Assembly (NCBI GenBank): GCA_027335515.1
Contig: DAHWHT010000038.1
Coordinates: 1 to 8,333, forward strand
DNA: 8,333 nucleotides
Source: Clostridia bacterium
Lineage (GTDB): Bacteria; Bacillota_E; RBS10-35; JAJYVN01
Direction: 5' to 3'
Each line of letters begins with the position of its first letter. Positions within the stretch are counted from its first letter, which is position 1. Position numbers and translations under genes: made by a program. Below, one piece after another: positions 1 to 5,123 of this stretch. Below the pieces are notes generated by a model. The model made no database searches, was not told the DNA's origin, and saw nothing but the letters and a program-made list of their open reading frames with translations.

Positions 1-19
1 GAGCCACCGCATCCGCCAT
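1..19 (-). CDS. Possible start of a leftward gene (5' end only)
   Basis: Only six codons are inside the window, beginning at an ATG (positions 19-17) and reading M-A-D-A-V-A. A G-rich ribosome-binding stretch (GGGTGGGG on the minus strand) lies about 10 bases upstream, between the ATG and repeat copy 1. The arrangement mirrors copy 2, where the ardC-like gene begins M-A-A-T-V-T just after the same repeat. By hand alignment the two flanks stay partly alike through the ribosome binding site and the first codons. I infer a second leftward gene, perhaps a paralogue of the ardC-like gene, continuing left of the window. Too little is visible for a product call. Confidence 0.3.
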
Positions 20-57
20 CGCCGATCAACCCCACCCACCAAGGCCATTTTTTTGGA

Positions 58-293
58 GGTGGCCTTGATGGCTCCACGAGGACGGGCCGCAGGCCCGGCC
101 CGCCGGGCGGGCCGGTGCATGGGCGTAAGTCGGGCGGCCGCTGGCGCCCAACCCTGGGGCAGCCCGTAGGGCGCAGGGTTGGGTGCGACGTCGAGACGCG
201 CGAGGCCCCGGCCGCAGCCGGGGCCCCCATGCGCCAGGACCGCAAGACCGCGCAGCGGGCGACGGCGGGTACACTCGGGAGCCCAAGGCCACC
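58..293 (+). ncRNA. Folded domain of repeat copy 1 (RNA or ssDNA)
   Basis: A long stem closes the domain: GGTGGCCTTG (58-67) pairs with CAAGGCCACC (284-293), and GGCTCC (70-75) pairs with GGAGCC (278-283). Inside are CGGGCC/GGCCCG (83-97, loop GCA), GGCCCGC/GCGGGCC (97-113), AACCCTG/CAGGGTT (150-180) enclosing GCCC-GTA-GGGC (162-172), a 9-bp stem with tetraloop CGCA (204-225), and CCGC-GCA-GCGG (248-258). Differences from copy 2 fall in loops and joining strands, not in these stems. The purine-rich loops favour the + strand as the folded strand. Whether it is transcribed cannot be seen, so 'ncRNA' is a working label. Confidence 0.45.
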
Positions 294-381
294 GCCAATG
301 CCCTCAAGCGGGCCGCAGTGAAGCGGAGGGCCGCGGCCCGTCCGGATCTGGCCCAGGCCGGCTGTCCCGACCCGGAACTGT

Positions 382-402
382 GGGGTGGGTGGGGGTCTGG
401 GG
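382..402 (+). other. G-quadruplex motif in copy 1
   Basis: Four G-runs of 4, 3, 5 and 4 are separated by T, T and TCT. They fit the standard G3+N1-7 pattern on the + strand, and copy 2 keeps all four runs. The last run (399-402) is also the left arm of the terminal hairpin, so the two structures exclude each other. Confidence 0.6.
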
Positions 403-434
403 CGCGACGGGGGCTGTGTCCCCGAGGGCGCCCC
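399..434. terminator. Terminal hairpin of copy 1
   Basis: GGGGCGC (399-405) pairs with GCGCCCC (428-434), enclosing GGGG (410-413) and CCCC (420-423) around loop CTGTGT. It lies 40 bases past the stop codon (474) of the leftward ardC operon and could end that transcript. There is no U-run, so it is not a textbook Rho-independent terminator. It also marks the sharp right edge of the repeat. Confidence 0.4.
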
Positions 435-473
435 AGCGTGTCCTCTGCCCCGGACTCCGTGGCCGCCAGGGGC

Positions 474-788
474 TCAAGAAGCCGCGGCATCGCTGCGCCG
501 GCGGCGCCGGCCGGCAAACACCGCCAGAGCGATCAGCACCAGCCCGACGACGAACGCCAGCCAGTCCAGCGCGTTCAAAGCGCCGGCCCGCGCGCACTGC
601 CGTGCCGCCGGATGGAACACCGCGGACATGAGCCCACCCTGCAAACTCCGACACCAGGTCGCGACCCCCGCCAGGGAGTGCCGGCCCCGCTGGTGCCAGA
701 GTGCGAACGCCGGCACGTAGGGCAACCCGATGGCCGCACCCACAAACGCGATCCCCAGCACCAACAGGGCCCGCAATCGAACACGCAC
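474..788 (-). CDS. Small two-helix membrane protein, unknown function
   Basis: The 104-residue protein starts at a GTG (788-786) with GGAGG nine bases upstream (798-802 on the + strand), which fixes the start. Two hydrophobic segments are visible, about residues 6-26 and 74-93. Between them is a moderately polar stretch with Cys46 and Cys65. The second helix is followed by a run of five arginines and an alanine-rich tail, which suggests the C-terminus stays in the cytoplasm. It is the last gene of the leftward ardC set, 50 bases after the DUF5348-like gene and 40 bases before the hairpin ending repeat copy 1. I do not recognise the family. Its place suggests an accessory role in the antirestriction module, but nothing in the sequence shows this. 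Confidence 0.7.
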   Translation of the reverse strand: MRVRLRALLVLGIAFVGAAIGLPYVPAFALWHQRGRHSLAGVATWCRSLQGGLMSAVFHPAARQCARAGALNALDWLAFVVGLVLIALAVFAGRRRRRSDAAAS

Positions 789-838
789 GACAAACCGCCT
801 CCGTCAACCGTCGCAATCTCCGGGCCCGGGCCCACGGT

Positions 839-1054
839 TCAGGGGTCCAGGCGGGCCGGCAGCAACCGGCTGGGCAGGATGCGCACCCGATCGCCATCGC
901 CGTAGAGCAGCCACCCGTGGCGGTCGTCCAACTCGACCCGTACCGGCAGCCACCGCCCGCCCACCTGCACCACCAGACCATCGCCACAGTGCAAATCCCG
1001 CCCGTCCAGGCACCACCGCCGGGCCTCGCGGTCGTATTGCAGAGCCGTCGTCAT
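839..1054 (-). CDS. DUF5348-like small protein
   Basis: The 71-residue protein begins at ATG 1054 with GGGGGAGGGG six bases upstream. The run YDREARRWCLDGRDLHCGD, followed by a V-GGRW-PVRVE segment and W-LLYGDGDRVRI, agrees with what I remember of DUF5348: a short all-beta domain with a conserved LHCGD-type turn and a GxWxPxRxE strand. The function of that family is unknown to me; I associate it with mobile elements of Firmicutes. The whole protein is essentially this one domain, with no signal peptide or membrane segment. It lies 34 bases after the 53-aa peptide gene and 50 bases before the two-helix protein gene, all leftward, so it is probably co-transcribed with ardC. The family assignment is from memory, not from a profile search. 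Confidence 0.75.
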   Translation of the reverse strand: MTTALQYDREARRWCLDGRDLHCGDGLVVQVGGRWLPVRVELDDRHGWLLYGDGDRVRILPSRLLPARLDP

Positions 1055-1088
1055 CGGGAACCCCTCCCCCTTGGCGGGTGAACGTCGG

Positions 1089-1250
1089 TCACTGGCGGAC
1101 GGCGCGCAGGACCAGAGCCACCGTACCGGCCACCACCGGGTGGCTCGCGATCAAGTCTGCGCGGACCAGGGGCAGCAAGCGGCGGGGGGCCGCAAACGCG
1201 GAGCCCAGGAGCGCGATGCTCAGCAGCGTAGTCACCAGCAGCGTCTTCAT
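1089..1250 (-). CDS. 53-aa secreted or membrane-anchored peptide
   Basis: The gene starts at ATG 1250. AAGGAG (1260-1265 on the + strand) lies nine bases upstream, which supports this short start over a longer reading of the same frame into ardC. The protein begins MKT and continues with a hydrophobic stretch to about residue 20 ending G-SAFA-A, a plausible signal peptide with an AFA-A cleavage site. The remainder is about 33 residues, basic (PRRLLPLVR) with a second weakly hydrophobic run near the end. The gene sits 55 bases after ardC and 34 bases before the DUF5348-like gene. I recognise no family. It could be an exported peptide or a small inner-membrane protein. Confidence 0.65.
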   Translation of the reverse strand: MKTLLVTTLLSIALLGSAFAAPRRLLPLVRADLIASHPVVAGTVALVLRAVRQ

Positions 1251-1305
1251 GTGGGTAGACTCCTTGGCGGGGGGCCGGGTCCGTCCCGGCCCCCCGGTGT
1301 TGCCG

Positions 1306-2160
1306 TCAGGCGGTCTTGCGGGCCTCGGCCGGGTCCAGGCGGGCAAGGATGGCAGCGGCCGCCCGCTGGATGTTGCCGCCCACGCGCTTGACCAGGGCCA
1401 CGGCGTCCTGGCGCTGCGCCCAGTCGGCCACGTAACCGAAGCTGTAGGCGGAGGTGTCCAGGCCGGCCCAAGCGGCGACCACGAACGCCGTCCCCTCCGC
1501 CTCGGCCTCCTCCTCATCCCGCGACCGGGCGGTGGATCCGTGCGCCAGCACCGCGTGCGCGAGCTCGTGGCACAGGGTCTTGGCCTTCTGGTCCATGGCT
1601 AGGCCAGGCGCCAGCCCGATCGCGTTGACCCCGGGCACGTAGACCCCGTGGGCGGTACCCAAGCCCGCCATGTCCTGGCGCACCGTCGTACCGCGGGTAC
1701 GCGCCGCGTCGAGCAGGTGCTCATAGAGCCAGCGGCCGCGCTCACTGTCGGTGGTCAGGGTCTGGCAGGGGTGGGCTGGCAGGTCGGCTCCGTCGGTCTG
1801 GCTGACATCGAAGACCACCACCGTCCGGAAGCGGGTCACGGTCTGGGTCTCGTCCTCGCCGTCGCCGGCGTCGTCGGCCTTGCGCACCGTCACCGGGGCC
1901 AGGATGCGGATGCCGTGCTCACCCTTGCGAACGTGCCGGCCCAGGGCGCGCCAGGTGTGAAACCCACCCAGGCGGGTAGCGTCGGGGCGCTGTGCCAGGG
2001 CCAGCCAAATGTTACGTGCGGAGTAGGAATGGAGCCGGGCCATGGCCGCCAGGTAGTGCGTCCAGGAGGCGCTATCCTGAACCGCGGCCACCCCCTCTTC
2101 CAGGCGGCGCAGCAGGTCGGCCACGGTCAGAGCAGGAGCGGCAGTCACGGTAGCGGCCAT
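1306..2160 (-). CDS. ardC: ArdC-like antirestriction protein with metallopeptidase domain
   Basis: This 284-residue protein has the two-part plan of the ArdC family. Residues ~12-125 match the ArdC-type N-terminal single-stranded-DNA-binding domain (DUF1738): an LLRRLEEGV start, W-YL-A-ARLHSYS-RN, LAQRPDATRLGGFHTW, R-VRKGEHGIRILAPV, then VVFDVSQT. Residues ~145-275 form a zinc metallopeptidase-like domain with HELAH at 198-202 and an acidic DEEEAEAEG run that may supply the third metal ligand. ArdC proteins protect plasmid DNA from host restriction on entry. ATG 2160 is chosen because GGTGAGG lies nine bases upstream and copy 1 has its ATG at the aligned position; ATG 2166 (two residues longer) is also possible. 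It is first of four leftward genes and abuts repeat copy 2, so its promoter must lie in that repeat or further upstream. Confidence 0.88.
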   Translation of the reverse strand: MAATVTAAPALTVADLLRRLEEGVAAVQDSASWTHYLAAMARLHSYSARNIWLALAQRPDATRLGGFHTWRALGRHVRKGEHGIRILAPVTVRKADDAGDGEDETQTVTRFRTVVVFDVSQTDGADLPAHPCQTLTTDSERGRWLYEHLLDAARTRGTTVRQDMAGLGTAHGVYVPGVNAIGLAPGLAMDQKAKTLCHELAHAVLAHGSTARSRDEEEAEAEGTAFVVAAWAGLDTSAYSFGYVADWAQRQDAVALVKRVGGNIQRAAAAILARLDPAEARKTA

Positions 2161-2196
2161 CGTCATCGACCTCACCCTCAAGGCCATTTTTTGGGA

Positions 2197-2432
2197 GGTG
2201 GCCTTGATGGCTCCCCGAGGACGGGCCGAAGGCCCGGCCCGCCGGGCGGGCCGGTGCACGGGCGTAAGTCGGGCGTCCGCAAGCGCCCAACCCTGGGGTA
2301 GCCCGTAGGGCGCAGGGTTGGCTGTGCGCGCGAGACGCGCGAGGCCCCGGCCGAAGCCGGGGCCCCTGTGCGCCAGGACCGCAAGACCGCGAAGCGGGCG
2401 ACGGCGGGTACACTCGGGAGCCCAAGGCCACC
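2197..2432 (+). ncRNA. Folded domain of repeat copy 2 (RNA or ssDNA)
   Basis: It has the same architecture as copy 1. The closing stem is GGTGGCCTTG (2197-2206) with CAAGGCCACC (2423-2432), plus GGCTCCC with GGGAGCC. Three loops that read GCA in copy 1 read GAA here with identical stems, including a GCGAAGC core. The stretch with most substitutions still folds locally as GCGCG-AGA-CGCGC. Stems kept while loops change argues for selection on folding. The acting strand and molecule are not established. Confidence 0.45.
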
Positions 2433-2515
2433 GACCAGAAGACTCCCCGAGCCGGGCGCAGGCCGGCGCCTCCGGCTCACGGGGGTCCGATGCGGGTGGC
2501 TCGACCTGGGAATGT

Positions 2516-2536
2516 GGGGCGGGTGGGGGTCCGGGG
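2516..2536 (+). other. G-quadruplex motif in copy 2
   Basis: G-runs of 4, 3, 5 and 4 are separated by C, T and TCC. Relative to copy 1 only loop bases changed (T to C twice) and all G-runs are intact. The last run overlaps the left arm of the terminal hairpin. Confidence 0.6.
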
Positions 2537-2569
2537 CGCGACGGGGGCTGTGTCCCCGAGGGCGCCCCG
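2532..2569. terminator. Terminal hairpin of copy 2
   Basis: CGGGGCGC pairs with GCGCCCCG, enclosing a GGGG/CCCC inner stem. It lies downstream of the leftward 474-aa gene, after the 2593-2638 hairpin, and may act as a second barrier that insulates the ardC operon. There is no U-run. Confidence 0.35.
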
Positions 2570-2592
2570 GAAGCCGGTGAGTCCCGTGGGTG

Positions 2593-2638
2593 ACACGAGC
2601 GAGGCCACCCCGGCTTGCCTGCGTGGCCTCGCTCGTGT
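2593..2638. terminator. Perfect 16-bp inverted repeat after the 474-aa gene
   Basis: ACACGAGCGAGGCCAC (2593-2608) and its exact complement (2623-2638) surround a 14-base loop. It begins 13 bases past the stop codon (2652-2654) of the leftward gene, the expected place for a transcription terminator or mRNA-stabilising hairpin. Neither side has a clear U-run, so it is not a classical intrinsic terminator. Confidence 0.55.
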
Positions 2639-2651
2639 ATGGAGCCGTCCC

Positions 2652-4076
2652 CTACGCGCAGCCCGACCCGAGACACAGCACCGCGGGCCCGCCCGGACTC
2701 TCCACCACCGTGACCGCAGCGATCTCATAGAGGTTGGTCACGTCGACGACCGGCGTCTGCGCGGAGGCTGTCGTGGTGAGGGTGATGCGGTAGCACAGGT
2801 TGGAACCGGCGGGCACGGTGACATTGGTGAACACCGGCGCGTCGGTCCAGGTGTGGCAGCCGTCCGTGCTGACCTGGTAGGCAACGGAGGTGCCGGCCGG
2901 CACGCTGGGCAGGCCCGTGCAGCTCGGGGGACTCTGGCCGGCGGCACAATCGGCATCCTCAACCCGCACCTCGTCCACGGAGTGCCCGACGGGCAGGACG
3001 ACGGACCGCAACACGGCGGAGGGCTGGTAGACCGCCCACGTCTGCCCGCCCAGGCTGCGGATGCTGTCCTGCCCGAAGGTGTTGCCGGTCGCGAGGTCCT
3101 CGTAGATACACCCGGTCGGATACAGCACCGCCACCGCGTGCCGCCCCCAGCCGGCCGCAATGGCAGCCGGAGGGTTCGGAGTCGCGGGCACGGAGACCGA
3201 CCAGGCGGGCAGTGCCTGCAGCCCGGCGGGGCCGTAGGCGTAGCCGAGCAGCTGCCCCTCCTGAGTCAGGACCCACAACGTTCCACCCTGGCCGTCCGAG
3301 GCGCGGTCAAAGGCGACCCCGACCACGGGACCATCGGCCAGGGGCGGGGGCGGCGGGTCCCAGGAGGGCGCAGGGAGGTATGCCGATCCGTCCCAGGACC
3401 AAAGCTGCACCGCCTCGGCCTGCCAGGTGGCGGCGACGGCACCGCCGGTCGTCGCGGCCACCCCGAGGTTGCCTGTCAGACCGGATGGCCCGCCTGAAAG
3501 CGCGACGAGGCTGGCGCCCTGCGCCTCCAGCACCGAGGCCCCCGTCGCCGTGGCGGCCAGGAGCGCCGAGGGCAGTGACGCAGGCCCCGGTGCCAGCCCG
3601 ATCGCCCCGATGAAGCCCGTCTGGGCGACCCGCGACGCCACGTAGCCACCGGATCCGGCCGACAGCCCGTAGACCGCGACCTGGGAGCCGGTGGCCACAG
3701 CAAAGGCGCGGCCGCGCATGGTCCAGGCGATCCCGGTGGCATTGGCGAGGTTGCTGAGGTTCCAGGCGGTAACCGACCGGACAGCCTGGCCGTCGAAGAC
3801 CCAGGCGCTGACGCCGGCGGTGGTGGCCACCAGGGCGTAGGTGCCGGCGGGATCGAAGGCGGCCTGCAGGGGTGCGTAAGGTAGCCGGACCGTGCCGGCG
3901 CCGGCGGTATCCACGCCGGCGGTGGATGCGGCGAGGTTGACCGAAGTGGTGGAGGTGTATCCGTCGCGGAACCAGAATGGGTCCTGAGACTGGACGGATC
4001 CGGCGGCGACCGAGCCGGCACAGACGACAAGACAGAGCGCGGCCGCTAGGGCCGGCCTACGCCAGGACCGCAGCAT
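2652..4076 (-). CDS. Secreted beta-rich (propeller-like) surface protein
   Basis: The 474-residue protein starts at ATG 4076 with GAGGT seven bases upstream. A basic start (MLRSWRR) and hydrophobic run to about residue 26 form a signal peptide with likely cleavage near VAAG-S. Residues ~60-320 are repeated short beta segments rich in G, A, V and W, such as AFDPAGTYALVATT and GVAFDRASDGQGG, resembling blades of a beta-propeller, with a PPPPP turn near 241. Residues ~355-455 form a separate domain with STDGCHTWTDAP and CYRITLTT...QTPVVDVTNLY, similar to a beta-sandwich unit of extracellular proteins. The predicted mature part has seven cysteines (323, 377, 386, 407, 428, 468, 473), suggesting disulfides. 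It has no sortase signal or C-terminal membrane anchor. The nearby Tad-type pilus genes make a surface or adhesin role plausible, but no specific function is recognised. Confidence 0.8.
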   Translation of the reverse strand: MLRSWRRPALAAALCLVVCAGSVAAGSVQSQDPFWFRDGYTSTTSVNLAASTAGVDTAGAGTVRLPYAPLQAAFDPAGTYALVATTAGVSAWVFDGQAVRSVTAWNLSNLANATGIAWTMRGRAFAVATGSQVAVYGLSAGSGGYVASRVAQTGFIGAIGLAPGPASLPSALLAATATGASVLEAQGASLVALSGGPSGLTGNLGVAATTGGAVAATWQAEAVQLWSWDGSAYLPAPSWDPPPPPLADGPVVGVAFDRASDGQGGTLWVLTQEGQLLGYAYGPAGLQALPAWSVSVPATPNPPAAIAAGWGRHAVAVLYPTGCIYEDLATGNTFGQDSIRSLGGQTWAVYQPSAVLRSVVLPVGHSVDEVRVEDADCAAGQSPPSCTGLPSVPAGTSVAYQVSTDGCHTWTDAPVFTNVTVPAGSNLCYRITLTTTASAQTPVVDVTNLYEIAAVTVVESPGGPAVLCLGSGCA

Positions 4077-4118
4077 AGTGGAGACCTCATTCCTGGGGGG
4101 AATCCGCGTAGTCTGGAT

Positions 4119-4147
4119 TTGTCCGACAATCGGCGATACCCTATTGT
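4119..4147 (+). promoter_or_regulatory. Sigma-70-type promoter for the DUF1648-like gene
   Basis: TTGTCC (4119-4124) and TATTGT (4142-4147) are separated by exactly 17 bases, each matching four of six consensus positions. Transcription would start near 4154, about 30 bases before the ribosome binding site at 4185-4192. This is the clearest ordinary promoter I see in the window. Confidence 0.5.
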
Positions 4148-4148
4148 C
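4119..4148. promoter_or_regulatory. Operator-like half-sites over the promoter
   Basis: TTGTC (4119-4123) faces GACAA (4125-4129) across one base, and GACAAT (4125-4130) faces ATTGTC (4143-4148) across 12 bases. These half-sites cover the -35 and -10 boxes, where a repressor would block transcription. The regulator is unknown, and the site could also affect the divergent leftward gene starting at 4076. Confidence 0.35.
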
Positions 4149-4198
4149 TCCATGAGAGCACGAGCAAACCTTGCTGATCGATCAAGAGGAGGAGCTTG

Positions 4199-4519
4199 GT
4201 GGCACCCTATTTGTCCATACCCGCCGTCGGATTGAGTTGCGCGATCACCGCGCTCCAATTCGTCCTATCACTGCACTACACGCCGCAGATGCCGGAGCGG
4301 ATGAAGACCCACTTCCGCTCCGGCCGGCAGCAGAACGCTTGGCTACCCCGTCGATGGGGTCTCCTGCTCGGGCCGATAGTTTCGAGCTCAGTGACGGGTC
4401 TCACGGTTTCAGTCGGGTCGCAGCCAGGCGGCGGCCCAGATGTCGTGGTATTCCTGTGCGGGCAATTGGTATTCTTGGCCGCGGTCCGGTGGGTCTACAT
4501 ACAGAACGTACGCCTATAG
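4199..4519 (+). CDS. Small DUF1648-like membrane protein
   Basis: This 106-residue protein is one of only two full + strand genes I accept. I choose GTG 4199 because AGAGGAGG (4185-4192) is six bases upstream; TTG 4196 would leave only three. Three hydrophobic segments are visible, about residues 5-26, 52-70 and 80-98. Between the first two is HYTPQMPERMKTHF followed by a W and RRW, a good match to the DUF1648 signature (L-P-P-x-hPxHF-x-G-x-x-x-x-W) found in SdpI-type immunity and other membrane proteins. Full SdpI proteins have more helices, so this is a minimal or shortened form. It converges on the prepilin-peptidase-like gene with 10 bases between stops, and its GC content is lower than its neighbours. 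Function unknown; an SdpI-like protective role is only a guess. Confidence 0.7.
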   Translation: MAPYLSIPAVGLSCAITALQFVLSLHYTPQMPERMKTHFRSGRQQNAWLPRRWGLLLGPIVSSSVTGLTVSVGSQPGGGPDVVVFLCGQLVFLAAVRWVYIQNVRL

Positions 4520-4529
4520 CGTCGGCCCG

Positions 4530-4970
4530 TCAGCGAGCAAGCACCGGCCAGGTGGCAGCGGCAATGAAGGCGAGGGCAAGCACCGGGGCATAGGGGGGCC
4601 GGGCATCACGACGGCCCCGGACCAGCAGGACCAGCCCAAGGGCCAACCCGAGTCCAGCAGCCAGCGTCACGGCAGCCACGGTGGCGAGTCCGGCGAGGGC
4701 TCCGAGGGCGACGGCGAGACACCAATCTGCCAAAGGTAGCACGGGCTGGCCACCAGCCCGGATGACCCAACCGGGCGCAAACGCGAGGGCCGCAATGACG
4801 GCGCCCCCCAGGGCATCCCATCGAGCGGCGGGGCCGCCTGCCACTGCCAACAGTACCGCTGCCACAAGGCCGCCGATCCAGGCGGCGTCGGGGATGGTGC
4901 GAGTGCGCAGGTCCCAGATGGCGGCGAAGGCACCACAAGCGGCAAGTACGACGGGCCGTATCCACAGCAT
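4530..4970 (-). CDS. Prepilin peptidase-like protein (CpaA/TadV type, family A24)
   Basis: The 146-residue protein starts at ATG 4970 with GAGGAGGGG five bases upstream; an earlier ATG at 5057 lacks this support. It is almost entirely hydrophobic helices. The first active-site region is well kept: IWDLRTRTIPD, with Asp20 in the expected D-x-R-x-x-x-IP context. The second, normally GxGD-x-K, reads LPLADWCLAVALG; Asp82 is kept but the glycines and lysine are lost. The C-terminal PPYAPVLALAF matches the family's P-F-x-P-F-LA segment. The expected role is to cleave prepilin leaders at the cytoplasmic membrane face for the Tad/Flp-type pilus encoded at 6183-8333. The degenerate motif leaves catalytic activity uncertain. 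Confidence 0.75.
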   Translation of the reverse strand: MLWIRPVVLAACGAFAAIWDLRTRTIPDAAWIGGLVAAVLLAVAGGPAARWDALGGAVIAALAFAPGWVIRAGGQPVLPLADWCLAVALGALAGLATVAAVTLAAGLGLALGLVLLVRGRRDARPPYAPVLALAFIAAATWPVLAR

Positions 4971-5017
4971 GGAGACCCCTCCTCGATGCACGCGTACCGG
5001 CCCCCCCGAAACGGAAC

Positions 5018-5034
5018 CGCATGGTCTGCATGCG
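5018..5034. promoter_or_regulatory. Inverted repeat upstream of the peptidase gene
   Basis: CGCATG (5018-5023) and CATGCG (5029-5034) are separated by five bases, 48 bases before the start codon at 4970. A TATACA-like box lies just upstream in the direction of transcription (about 5037-5042), with no good -35 partner. It may be an operator; support is weak. Confidence 0.25.
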
Positions 5035-5123
5035 AGTGTATAGACGCGAAAAGCCACTGGTATCCATGCGGAAGTGTGGCGGATTGGAGGCGCTCAGGGT
5101 AAATGACCTTAACACGCGCAAGA

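Larger units (their letters stand above)
40..434 (+). repeat. Structured ~395-bp repeat, copy 1
   Basis: This intergenic unit matches positions 2179-2568 in the same orientation. Three parts are visible: a 236-base folded domain (58-293) with about 17 substitutions and no indel against copy 2; a linker (294-368) that differs in sequence and length; and a 66-base tail (369-434) with about 5 mismatches. Similarity stops sharply after GCGCCCC at 434. No convincing gene lies inside it. It sits between the end of the ardC operon (stop at 474) and a putative leftward gene start at 19. The family is not identified: candidates are a single-stranded-DNA promoter, a leader RNA, or a HEARO-like transposon RNA. 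Confidence 0.85.
2179..2568 (+). repeat. Structured ~390-bp repeat, copy 2
   Basis: This is the second copy, 2139 bases from copy 1 and in the same direction. It has the 236-base folded domain (2197-2432), a private linker (2433-2502) holding its own GAGCCGG/CCGGCTC hairpin, and the conserved tail (2503-2568). Its left edge is only 18 bases from the ardC-like start codon, and that gap includes the ribosome binding site, so the repeat forms the upstream region of the antirestriction operon. Its right edge faces the end of the 474-aa secreted-protein gene. Confidence 0.85.

Noticed and set aside
40..434. Firm identification of the repeats as HEARO/IscB omega RNA
   Set aside because: Size, solo occurrence and a sharp 5' edge would fit, but no IscB or IsrB gene is present, I cannot recall the consensus well enough to match it, and the left flanks of both copies look alike, whereas guides of independent insertions should differ. 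Kept only as an alternative.
40..434. Group I or group II intron, or RNase P RNA
   Set aside because: None of the conserved cores (group II domain V, group I P-Q-R-S elements, RNase P AGGAAAGTCC) is visible.
183..905. A 240-residue + strand protein
   Set aside because: It is very Arg/Pro-rich, runs through the repeat and lies opposite the two-helix and DUF5348-like genes; it has no domain features.
2593..2638. Classical Rho-independent terminator
   Set aside because: The stem is perfect but neither side has a U-run. Retained only as a terminator-like hairpin.
2161..2676. Extending the ardC-like protein upstream through repeat copy 2
   Set aside because: The frame stays open, but it would translate the structured repeat. 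The product is low-complexity and Pro/Arg-rich, while a good ribosome binding site and the conserved domain begin after the repeat.
2490..3497. A 335-residue + strand protein
   Set aside because: It lies opposite the secreted protein, which has a signal peptide and recognisable domains; the + strand product is a composition artefact of high GC.
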